The notes below the pieces were generated by a model. It made no database searches and was not told where the DNA came from. It was given only the letters and a program-made list of their open reading frames with translations. The position numbers and the translations under genes are program-made. A DNA stretch of 64,000 nucleotides from Acidithiobacillus sp. AMEEHan (GTDB taxonomy: Bacteria; Pseudomonadota; Gammaproteobacteria; Acidithiobacillales; Acidithiobacillaceae), in NCBI RefSeq assembly GCF_030996345.1, contig NZ_CP118747.1, forward strand, positions 605,501 to 669,500. Reading direction: 5' to 3'. Shown here piece by piece: positions 17,867-24,699 of the stretch (its first letter is position 1; the number at the start of each line of letters is the position of its first letter).

Positions 17867-19096
17867 CTAGGCCCTGTATTTAAATGCGCTTAAGTCCATA
17901 CCTGGCGATTTCCCCATAATTAGACTAGCCGTAATCCCGCCAACTGCGGGAGCGAGACCGAATCCGTGACCAGAGAATCCACTCGCTAAGAATAGACCAG
18001 ATATTGGTAGCGCAGATGTTGTCGGCAAAGAGGTCGGTGTTACGTCTATTACCCCTGACCATGCATCCGTAACTCTCGATCCGTTGAACTCCGGAAAGGC
18101 ACTGACGACGTTATAAAGCGCTTTGGTTGCCATATTTCGTATTGGATCGGCGCCGTTGATTCTGACCTTTTCAAAAATGGTTATATCGTCATTTGTCCAA
18201 CGTTTCCTATGCCCCATACTTTCAATGAAGTATCGACCGAGTCGGAGACGTACGTCGCCCCGTGAAGCACGTAATGCCTGCAGGAACTCCTTGGCTAGCA
18301 ATAAACTATCTACAGTCACATTTGCCATATTCATATTTCTAACAGCAATACTATACCCCCCATAACGTCGTTTGCGAAACGCAAAATCGGTCCCTCCGAC
18401 GGATACATCGATCGAAGTTGTCGTGGCATCGATTCGCGCGACAGTTGCAGTTACGGATAACTGCTCAAAGTTTATTCCGAGATTCCGAAGGAACATGCGC
18501 GACCACATCCCCGCGGTTACAAGCGCAGCTTCGCATCGAATGTGCCCGCGTTCGGTGACTACAGCGCTGACTTCCCCTGCCGATGTCTCAACTCCGCGCA
18601 CAGCACAACGGGTTAGTAAAGATGCTCCTTTCCGTCTCGCTGCCTCCGCCACCGCCGCGGTAACGACGGAAGGCTCAGCACGCCCGTCATGGGCAGTGTA
18701 CAATCCACCCAAAAAATTTTTACTAGCACCTGGCAGCATAGCTGAGACGTCTTTCGGGCCAAGCAGCTTTGTCTCCAGCCCGGCCCCCGCCACTCTCGCC
18801 AACCAGCCTTCATACTTAGCCATTTCCCTTCGAGAGGATGCTAGATAATAAATTCCGCACTCTTGATAGCCTATATCTTCGCCGATGCGCGTGGCCAATG
18901 TTCGCCACATGTCGCGGGCAATCATTGCGAGCGGTAGTTCGACAGGATCTCGGCCCTGACGGCGAACCCATCCCCAGTTTCGCGTTGATTGTTCGGCCCC
19001 TATATCCCCTTTCTCGCATAGTGCGACTCTTAGTCCCCGTTCCGTCAGCTCCAATGCGGAGGTGGCGCCTATAATTCCTCCGCCGATAATTACCAC
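17867..19096 (-). CDS. FAD-dependent oxidoreductase of the DAO / sarcosine oxidase type
   Basis: About 409 residues from the GTG at 19096. It begins directly at the FAD motif (VIIGGGIIGATSALELTERG), followed by CEKGDIGAEQSTRNWGWVR and a C-terminal FAD-contact stretch (GLFLASGFSGHGFGLAPAVG). It oxidises the C-N bond of an amino acid or N-methyl amine. The frame is open upstream to 19297, but that part overlaps the truncated mgsB-like gene in another frame and is not protein-like. The likely GTG start lies 2 bases after the mgsB-like stop, so it would be translated by coupling. The family normally has a few residues before this motif, so the native start may have been lost. Confidence 0.78.
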   Translation of the reverse strand: MVIIGGGIIGATSALELTERGLRVALCEKGDIGAEQSTRNWGWVRRQGRDPVELPLAMIARDMWRTLATRIGEDIGYQECGIYYLASSRREMAKYEGWLARVAGAGLETKLLGPKDVSAMLPGASKNFLGGLYTAHDGRAEPSVVTAAVAEAARRKGASLLTRCAVRGVETSAGEVSAVVTERGHIRCEAALVTAGMWSRMFLRNLGINFEQLSVTATVARIDATTTSIDVSVGGTDFAFRKRRYGGYSIAVRNMNMANVTVDSLLLAKEFLQALRASRGDVRLRLGRYFIESMGHRKRWTNDDITIFEKVRINGADPIRNMATKALYNVVSAFPEFNGSRVTDAWSGVIDVTPTSLPTTSALPISGLFLASGFSGHGFGLAPAVGGITASLIMGKSPGMDLSAFKYRA

Positions 19097-19098
19097 AT

Positions 19099-19545
19099 CT
19101 ACTTTTTCTGGCAGGCTCTCATCTCCAATCCCGCGTGTGCGCCAATGAGTCCTCCAACGACAATACAGCCACCCTTCATTGCCACTCCAGTCCGTGGTCC
19201 TGCATCTCGTTTTATGTGGATCAGTCCACCGAGCATCGCAGCGCCGGCCGACGTACCGGCATAGCCGCCCACGGTAACGTGGCCAGAGCTCATGCATTCA
19301 CCTACACCCCAGCTGACATCTCCGGTAACCGTCACAGTCGCCCGAGTATTAAGCCCCGCACAATAATATCCGGCAGATCCTTCGATACAGAGCTCAAGAT
19401 TTGGCGGCAGTCCGATACCAATATTGTGGCGCGACATCGGATTGACCAGACGTAGATATGGGTGAAAATTAGCAAGCTCCTGAATCTCTTTATTCAGTCC
19501 CTTGGTTGTCAATTCACTAGCATCTAGCGTATACAAACTGTTCAT
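19099..19545 (-). pseudogene. Truncated MgsB-like (GltB C-terminal GXGXG domain) protein
   Basis: 148 residues, against 232 for the intact paralogue at 31949-32647. The N-terminal two thirds align well by eye: SAGYYCAGLNTRATVTVTGD versus the paralogue's GHVGYYAAGMNQEATITIAG, then the glycine-rich turns GYAGTSAGAAMLGGLIHIKRDAG and VVGGLIGAHAG. After GLEM the match ends and a stop follows within 7 codons, right where the FAD oxidoreductase begins. This looks like a deletion that removed the C-terminal 80 or so residues and fused the gene to its neighbour. Its start overlaps the mgsA-like remnant upstream. Confidence 0.75.
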
Positions 19546-19859
19546 GCCACCTGTACTCCACTATCCCAGCTTGCTGTTTCCGCTGGTCCTTCATAATTGA
19601 CGATTTTAATCTCGTCAGGAAAGATGCGACGCAGCGCTTGCGCCTCCGTAGCTGCGCAGAGCGTCCCATCGTCCTGTACGGTAGCTAATGGCTTGATAGC
19701 ATATCTATCTTTGGCAAGACCAATGGAATTCTGATCGGAGATGAGATAGGTAAAAACACCATCAAGTTTTTCGATGGAATCAGTAAGCGCTTCCCGCATC
19801 GACTTGCCTTTGCTCATTTCATGAGACACCCACACCGCTATCAATTCAGAATCGTTTTG
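19542..19859 (-). pseudogene. MgsA-like glutamine amidotransferase remnant (C-terminal third)
   Basis: About 105 residues matching the C-terminal part of the intact MgsA at 31062-31961: TQNDSELIAVWVSHEMSKG versus DNDTEAACRFLEWRLREG, then KLDGVFTYLISDQ versus ALDGFFTFLMGTA, and DRYAIKPLA versus DPFACKPAV. The whole N-terminal domain with the Cys2 nucleophile is missing, so it cannot be an active glutaminase. The upstream sequence (19860-20366) is unrelated. An open frame starts at a TTG at 19844 and homology runs a few codons further to about 19859. Overlaps the mgsB-like gene by 4 bases. Confidence 0.75.
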
Positions 19860-19913
19860 AGTGAGAAATCAGACGAGCTCTTATGAGCGACCTCTGAAAT
19901 ACATGACAGCCTC

Positions 19914-20070
19914 TGTTACGCCCTAGAATAGGGACCCAAGATCGTGCAGGTGCACTAGCACAGTGCATCATCAGTCTGGCAAGCCAGCCTGTTGCCACCC
20001 CTTTCCTCCTGGAAATTGGGGTACACCAAGCCTGTTGCTGCAGGCCAAGGACCCGGTCGCTATCGTAACA
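19914..20070. ncRNA. Candidate structured RNA element bounded by a 7-bp inverted repeat
   Basis: TGTTACG (19914-19920) pairs with CGTAACA (20064-20070). In between lie at least five hairpins: CCCTA-GAA-TAGGG (19921-19933), TGCACT/AGTGCA (19951-19967), CTGGC-AA-GCCAG, CCCC-TTTCC/GGAAA-TT-GGGG, and GCCTG/CAGGC. That is a dense multi-branched fold, and it lies beside a gene whose 5' part has been lost. It could be a non-coding RNA of a decayed mobile element (an omega-RNA/HEARO type, IS110 bridge RNA or intron domain) or a leader. Neither strand nor class is established. One hairpin doubles as a perfect NtrC dyad. Confidence 0.4.
19951..19967. promoter_or_regulatory. NtrC-like dyad (perfect half-sites)
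   Basis: TGCACTAGCACAGTGCA fits TGCAC-N7-GTGCA exactly. It is about 300 bases upstream of the sigma-54 promoter at 20267, within the range of enhancer action. It is also part of the structured segment, so chance or RNA pairing is an alternative. Confidence 0.5.
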
Positions 20071-20214
20071 AGTAGGTCTATGAAGAAATTCTCCCCTCAT
20101 CGGGCTAACAAAACTGTCTCGCCAATCAGGAGCGGTTCGTGCACGCCCTCGCGTAGGGACGTTCGTATACTCGCACCCCCTCAAGGACTTGCTGAGCGAA
20201 GCGGGGTTTGCCCA

Positions 20215-20231
20215 TGCACCTGTGCCGTGCT
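20215..20231. promoter_or_regulatory. NtrC-like dyad upstream of the GS-like gene
   Basis: TGCACCTGTGCCGTGCT has nine of ten half-site bases of TGCAC-N7-GTGCA and lies 36 bases upstream of the -24 box at 20267. Confidence 0.45.
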
Positions 20232-20266
20232 GCAGATCTTTCGGGTCTGCCCTTCCGGCTCAGAAG

Positions 20267-20281
20267 CGGCATGGTATTTGC
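20267..20281 (+). promoter_or_regulatory. Sigma-54 promoter of the GS-like operon
   Basis: CGGCAT, 5 bases, TTGC (context GCGGCATGGTATTTGCTGG). GG and GC are ten bases apart; the -24 box differs from consensus only at its first base. The predicted start is about 75 bases before the ATG at 20367. Confidence 0.6.
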
Positions 20282-20366
20282 TGGGGGTGGGCGCGACGCA
20301 ATCAAACACCGCCACAGGTAGGCTGGGAGTGCGTTTATCGTTTCTTTTTGTTTCGGGGAAAAGTAG

Positions 20367-21632
20367 ATGAAACGAGAACCACTGGTGTTTGCCGGTGTTT
20401 GCGACTGGTCAGGTCTGGTCCGTGGGAAGGCTTTTCCCGTTGCTGATCTTGCGAGTCGGCTCAAAAAGGGCGTGGGATTAACGCACTCCAATATAATGAT
20501 GTCGTGCTTCGGACCAATCTTTACGACCCCGTTTGGCACGGAAGGTGATCTGATAATAAGACCAGATCCCCAGGCATATGTTGAGGTCGTGTTCGAGGAT
20601 GATATCACAGAACGTTTTTACCTCAGCGACATCACCAACACCGACGGCACACCATGGGATTTTTGTCCTCGAACATTTCTCAAACGGGCTCTTGACAGGC
20701 TTGAGGGGAGGTTCGGTCTGCACCTTTTGGCGAGTTTTGAGCAAGAATTCGTGCTGAGCAATGTCGAGCAGCGCCCCGGCGCGACATATGCTCTTGACGC
20801 CTTCCGGCGGCAAGGTGCGTTTGGCGAGAAATTATTGGGAGCCATGCGCCTCGCGGGCTTTGCGCCAGACAGCTTTCTGCCTGAATATGGTCCAGGACAG
20901 TATGAGGCTACGTTGCATCCTGAAGAGGGTTTGCGTTCAGCAGACGCCGCCGTGGTGTTACGTGAGATGGCACGTGCGCTTGCTTGGCGCAGTGGGGGAC
21001 GGGCAATTTTCGCGCCAATGCTCACGCCGGATGGTATTGGTAATGGCACGCATATTCACATGAGTCTATGGCGTGGTGATGTACCAGTAACGCACGACCC
21101 CGCCGGGTTCTTGGGCCTTGGTCGTGAAGCATCGGCATTTTTTGCGGGTATTTTGGATCATATGAGTGCAGTCACGGCATTTACGGCTCCATCTGTGGCA
21201 TCGTATTACCGTTTGACGCCAAATCGGTGGGCTCCCGTGCACGCGAATATTCGCTCGCAGGATCGCGGCGCTGCGCTCCGCGTCGCACCTATTTTTTCGA
21301 CCTCCGAGGAAACGCCAGCGGCGCAGTTCAACGTCGAGTTTCGAGTCGCGGATGCTTCCGCGTCTCCCTACTTGGCCCTTGGATCGCTAGTTTGGGCTGG
21401 TCTCGAGGGCTTAGAGCGCGGCTTGTCGTTGCAGGCGTCCCCGGATGAAAGTCAAATATTGCCCCGCTCCCTGATGGATGCTACCGCTGCCTTGCAGGCT
21501 GATGCCGCCGCGTCGTCATGGTGGTCTGAAGATGCGATGAATTCTTATATTGCCTTTAAAAATGCAGAAATAGCCGCACTCGAAAACCTGGATGAAGAGG
21601 GAATATGCAAGCGTTATTCCGAAGTATATTGA
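20367..21632 (+). CDS. Glutamine synthetase-like ligase
   Basis: 421 residues. It has the glutamine synthetase fold signatures: metal site in LLASFEQEFVL, PEYGPGQYEATLHPE, the ATP/glutamate loop GNGTHIHMSLW, APSVASYYRLTPNRWAP and NVEFRVADASASPYLALG. It is shorter than GlnA and lacks the usual adenylylation-region sequence, like the PuuA/GmaS/GlnT branch that attaches glutamate to an amine. It is paralogous to gmaS at 29.7 kb but divergent. Driven by a sigma-54 promoter and followed by an N-formylglutamate amidohydrolase-like gene. It probably makes a gamma-glutamyl amide from an unidentified amine. Confidence 0.82.
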   Translation: MKREPLVFAGVCDWSGLVRGKAFPVADLASRLKKGVGLTHSNIMMSCFGPIFTTPFGTEGDLIIRPDPQAYVEVVFEDDITERFYLSDITNTDGTPWDFCPRTFLKRALDRLEGRFGLHLLASFEQEFVLSNVEQRPGATYALDAFRRQGAFGEKLLGAMRLAGFAPDSFLPEYGPGQYEATLHPEEGLRSADAAVVLREMARALAWRSGGRAIFAPMLTPDGIGNGTHIHMSLWRGDVPVTHDPAGFLGLGREASAFFAGILDHMSAVTAFTAPSVASYYRLTPNRWAPVHANIRSQDRGAALRVAPIFSTSEETPAAQFNVEFRVADASASPYLALGSLVWAGLEGLERGLSLQASPDESQILPRSLMDATAALQADAAASSWWSEDAMNSYIAFKNAEIAALENLDEEGICKRYSEVY

Positions 21633-21645
21633 CTAGGTACAGTTC

Positions 21646-22404
21646 ATGCTTTTGTCGGATGATGATTGTCCAGTGGTACGAAGAATAACTGGGACGCCGG
21701 GCTCGATGTTTGTTCTGATTGCTGACCATGCGGGCAATGCCATCCCTGCTTCGTTGGCAGGACTGGGCATCAGCGCCGAAGATAGACGTCGACACATTGC
21801 CTGGGATATTGGAATCGCCGGTGTTACCGAGAGGCTGTCCAGATTGTTGGGTGCACCGGCGTATATGCAAAATTACTCTCGCTTGGTAATTGATTGCAAC
21901 CGAAATCCTTTGTGGGATAGCGCTATACCAGTTGTATCGGAGAAAACATTCATTCCAGGGAATAGCAGCCTTAGTGATATAGAAAGAGGGGAGAGATATG
22001 CGCAAATATTTTTCCCCTATCATACAGCTATCTCCATTGAGCTAGACAAGCGTATGGCCGCGCGCCAGTCAACAATTCTCGTATCTCTGCATAGCTTTAC
22101 GCCACAGTATATGGGTGCTGATCGCGCCATGCATGTTTCAACGCTCTATAACAAGAATTCTCGATGTTCGAAACGGTTGGCAACTTTGCTACGCGATCAA
22201 AAGGGCTTTATCGTAGCGGAGAATGAGCCATACCGCGTGAGCGATGCCTCGGATTTTAGTATTCCCGTACATGCAGAACACCGCGGACTAGATTATGTCG
22301 CCATTGAAATTCGGCAGGATCTGTTAATGAGCGAATCCGGGCAGGAGGAGTGGGCCGTGAGATTGGCCGCACTGCTGCCATTAGTTGCTAATGATTTGAG
22401 TTGA
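21646..22404 (+). CDS. N-formylglutamate amidohydrolase-family protein
   Basis: 252 residues. It contains the family landmarks LIADHAGNAIPASLAGLG, HIAWDIGIAGV, SRLVIDCNRNP, LVSLHSFTPQYMG and DYVAIEIRQDLL. Known members (HutG type) hydrolyse N-formylglutamate to formate and glutamate at a zinc site. It starts 13 bases after the ligase stop, with only a weak ribosome site. In this cluster it might hydrolyse an N-acyl or gamma-glutamyl product of the upstream ligase; there is no histidine-utilisation gene nearby. Family call is good, substrate unknown. Confidence 0.82.
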   Translation: MLLSDDDCPVVRRITGTPGSMFVLIADHAGNAIPASLAGLGISAEDRRRHIAWDIGIAGVTERLSRLLGAPAYMQNYSRLVIDCNRNPLWDSAIPVVSEKTFIPGNSSLSDIERGERYAQIFFPYHTAISIELDKRMAARQSTILVSLHSFTPQYMGADRAMHVSTLYNKNSRCSKRLATLLRDQKGFIVAENEPYRVSDASDFSIPVHAEHRGLDYVAIEIRQDLLMSESGQEEWAVRLAALLPLVANDLS

Positions 22405-22415
22405 GTAGAGGCTAT

Positions 22416-23147
22416 ATGAAAGATTTTGGCATATCGCGCGATGTCCCCATAGAAATAGAATCTACTGCACTGTTATTTGTTGATGTTCAAAAATATTCCG
22501 CTCTGGACGGTGGGGCGTATGGCGACTTGAGCATACGAGAGCGTAACGAGCTATACGGCTATTTTTTTGAAGAAATGCGCGGCCGTGCGTTGCCCAACAT
22601 GAAACGACTGCTACAGTCGTGTCGCACTGCCAAAATTGAAGTGATGTATACGGTAATTGAAAGTCTGACACTGGATGGACGCGATATGGGGTTGGATTAC
22701 AAAATTTCTGGATTGTTCTGCCCCAAAGGATCGCGCGATGCACAGGTACTTGATGAGATTTCCCCTTTGCAAGATGAAATCGTCATTCCAAAAACTTCAT
22801 CCTCGCCGTTTATTTCTACCAATATCCACTACGTTCTTGGCAACTTGGGCGTTAAATATCTCATCGTAGCTGGTGTTCTTACCGACCAGTGTATTGATTC
22901 CACCGTGCGCGACGCCTGTGATTATGGATATCTCGTGACCCTGGTAACAGATGCGTGCGCAACACACTCGATTGAGCGTCATCAATCTTCTTTGAAAAAC
23001 AATAGGGGTTACTGTCGCCAAATCACAACGGATGAGTTACTGTTGGAGATCGAGGCGGTTCGAAATAAAACGGTCGGAAATGATGACGAAAAAAAGCGCC
23101 AGTTAATAATTTTTTATGAAAGGCATCAGTTTTCTTTTTCTCCATAG
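22416..23147 (+). CDS. Isochorismatase-family cysteine hydrolase (second copy)
   Basis: 243 residues from the ATG at 22416, which has an AGAGG site upstream; a TTG 15 bases earlier is less likely. The catalytic residues are Asp23 in LLFVDVQKYSA, the lysine in VIPKTSSSPF and the cysteine in GVLTDQCIDSTVRDA. It is related to the hydrolase at 17180-17854, and both have the TLDGRD stretch. It is the third gene after the GS-like ligase, so probably a C-N hydrolase in the same pathway. Its last 22 bases overlap the 3' end of the convergent XRE-cupin gene. Confidence 0.85.
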   Translation: MKDFGISRDVPIEIESTALLFVDVQKYSALDGGAYGDLSIRERNELYGYFFEEMRGRALPNMKRLLQSCRTAKIEVMYTVIESLTLDGRDMGLDYKISGLFCPKGSRDAQVLDEISPLQDEIVIPKTSSSPFISTNIHYVLGNLGVKYLIVAGVLTDQCIDSTVRDACDYGYLVTLVTDACATHSIERHQSSLKNNRGYCRQITTDELLLEIEAVRNKTVGNDDEKKRQLIIFYERHQFSFSP

Positions 23148-23722
23148 ATTATGATTGACAGAAAGTGAATAGGAAGCTGCAGTATGCGTTCCGGCCCGTG
23201 CGGTATGTCGCCACGAAAGGTGAGGGCATCTCCGGGCTCCAAGAGGTAGGTGTGGTTACCATGTCGATATTCTATAACGCCTTCTAGCATGTAAATGAAC
23301 TCGGTGCCTGGATGCTGAAAGGTGGGAAATACCTCGGCGTCATCATCCATACTGATCAAAAATGGTTCAAAACGCTTTCCCGGTCCTTGGTCATAGGCCA
23401 ATAAGTGGTAGGTATGCCCGCGTTTGGTACCGCGTCGCACCACTTCCATGCCTTCACCTTTCTTTACCATCTGTGCACTGCCTTCAGGCACGTCGTAGTT
23501 GCGAAACAGGGCGGATAGGGAGACGCCCAAGGCTTTGCAAAGACGGGATAGAGTGTCCAGGCTCATGGCGGTCTGTGCGTTTTCGATTTTCGAAAGCATG
23601 CCTTTGCTGATCCCCGTCAAATCCGCGACATCGGCGATGGTGAGGTCCTGGCGGTTCCGAAGTTCGCGGATGGTGTTTCCGATATACCTTTCGAGGTCAC
23701 TGCCGAGTTCCATGCTGGCCAT
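23126..23722 (-). CDS. XRE-type HTH regulator with C-terminal cupin domain
   Basis: 198 residues. Helix-turn-helix at about 12-66 (IRELRNRQDLTIADVADLTG, then ISKGMLSKIENAQTAMSLDTL) and a cupin at about 115-185 (FPTFQHPGTEFIYMLEG, LEPGDALTFRGDIPHGP). This PuuR/SutR-like design binds DNA near its own gene and senses a small ligand in the cupin barrel. It is divergent from purU and the whole methylamine operon, 108 bases away, so it is the obvious candidate regulator of that operon, with methylamine, glutamate derivatives or a C1 intermediate as possible ligand. Confidence 0.88.
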   Translation of the reverse strand: MASMELGSDLERYIGNTIRELRNRQDLTIADVADLTGISKGMLSKIENAQTAMSLDTLSRLCKALGVSLSALFRNYDVPEGSAQMVKKGEGMEVVRRGTKRGHTYHLLAYDQGPGKRFEPFLISMDDDAEVFPTFQHPGTEFIYMLEGVIEYRHGNHTYLLEPGDALTFRGDIPHGPERILQLPIHFLSIIIYGEKEN

Positions 23723-23762
23723 CGCGGGGGCTCCTTGCTGTGTTTCTGATCAGGAAATATAG

Positions 23763-23795
23763 TTGACATGAGATAAACAGGTCATTCATCATGCT
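23763..23795 (+). promoter_or_regulatory. Weak candidate promoter of the purU-mgd-gmaS-mgs operon
   Basis: A perfect TTGACA at 23763-23768 lies in the 108-base gap between the divergent regulator and purU, but no good -10 box is found at the ideal distance (CATGCT at 23790 is 21 bases away). No sigma-54 motif occurs here, unlike the transporter promoters. The short partly symmetric AT-rich stretch 23763-23786 could be the operator of the XRE-cupin protein. Confidence 0.35.
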
Positions 23796-23830
23796 ACCAC
23801 AGTCGATGATGTGCTGAGGATACGGATCCC

Positions 23831-24691
23831 ATGCCTTTCGCGCCCCACTATACCCTGACGCTATCTTGTCCCGATCGTATTGGCATCGTCGCGCGGGTGG
23901 CGGGATTCCTTGCCGAACACGGCGGCTGGATCGTCGAAGCCAGCCACCATGCGGATCCCGTTAGCAAGCGATTTTTCCTGCGGCAGCAGATCCGGACCGA
24001 TTCTCTTCCCTTCGACGTGGAGACGTTTCGCGCACGTTTTGCTGCCCTGGCGCAGGACTTTGCGATGCAGTGGTCGATTACCGATTCGCGTCTCCGAAAG
24101 CGCGTGGTGATTCTCGTTTCCCAGCAGGGACACTGCCTTTACGATCTGCTGGGCCGTTGGCGTACGGGTGAACTCGCTATCGATATTCCAGCGGTCATTT
24201 CTAACCATGAGACTTTTCGGGAATTTGTCGAGTGGCACGGGATCCCCTATCACTACCTACCCGTCACATCAACAAACAAGCGAGAGGCCTTTGCGGCCAT
24301 TGCCGATCTATTCGACGAGGTTCGTGGGGATGTCATGGTTCTCGCGCGCTACATGCAGATCCTCGATGCCGAGATGTGTGCGCGATATCGCGGACGCATC
24401 ATCAATATTCACCATAGTTTTCTACCGGGATTCGTCGGTACAAAACCGTATCATCAGGCGTATGCCCGCGGGGTGAAATTGGTGGGAGCGACCTGCCACT
24501 ACGTTACGGAGGAGTTGGATCAGGGGCCCATCATTGAGCAAGACGTGCTGCGGGTAGATCACGGCGATACTCCGGAGGAGCTCATTCGGTCCGGGCGCGA
24601 TGTAGAAAAAACCGTTCTGGCCCGGGGATTGCGCTACCACCTGGAAGATCGGGTGCTGCTCAACGGTCAGCGAACCGTAGTTTTTCGATAG
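23831..24691 (+). CDS. purU: Formyltetrahydrofolate deformylase
   Basis: 286 residues. An N-terminal ACT domain (YTLTLSCPDRIGIVARVAGF, residues 5-85) is followed by a formyltransferase-like hydrolase domain with NIHHSFLPGFVG and ATCHYVTEELDQGPIIEQD. It hydrolyses 10-formyl-THF to formate and THF. Nine bases separate it from mgdA, so it is part of the methylamine operon. There it would drain the methyl carbon, after oxidation through methylene- and formyl-THF, as formate and recycle THF for MgdC. Confidence 0.93.
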   Translation: MPFAPHYTLTLSCPDRIGIVARVAGFLAEHGGWIVEASHHADPVSKRFFLRQQIRTDSLPFDVETFRARFAALAQDFAMQWSITDSRLRKRVVILVSQQGHCLYDLLGRWRTGELAIDIPAVISNHETFREFVEWHGIPYHYLPVTSTNKREAFAAIADLFDEVRGDVMVLARYMQILDAEMCARYRGRIINIHHSFLPGFVGTKPYHQAYARGVKLVGATCHYVTEELDQGPIIEQDVLRVDHGDTPEELIRSGRDVEKTVLARGLRYHLEDRVLLNGQRTVVFR

Positions 24692-24699
24692 GGGGAACC

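Larger units (their letters stand above)
19860..20366. other. 507-base non-coding gap with regulatory sites
   Basis: No convincing protein is encoded on either strand; the overlapping frames have no family features. The gap holds the structured segment at 19914-20070, NtrC-like dyads at 19951-19967 and 20215-20231, and a sigma-54 promoter at 20267-20281. By eye it is more GC-rich than the genes on either side, which suggests inserted material. Confidence 0.5.

Noticed and set aside
19099-19297. N-terminal 67-residue extension of the FAD oxidoreductase
   Set aside because: It is the out-of-frame reading of the mgsB-like gene and has no FAD-protein character; translation from the GTG at 19096 is more plausible.
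19846-20608. Several 80-160-codon frames on both strands in and around the 19.9-20.4 kb gap
   Set aside because: Translations are rich in Arg, Ser, Pro and Cys with no motif, overlap structured DNA or the GS-like gene, and have no proper ribosome sites.
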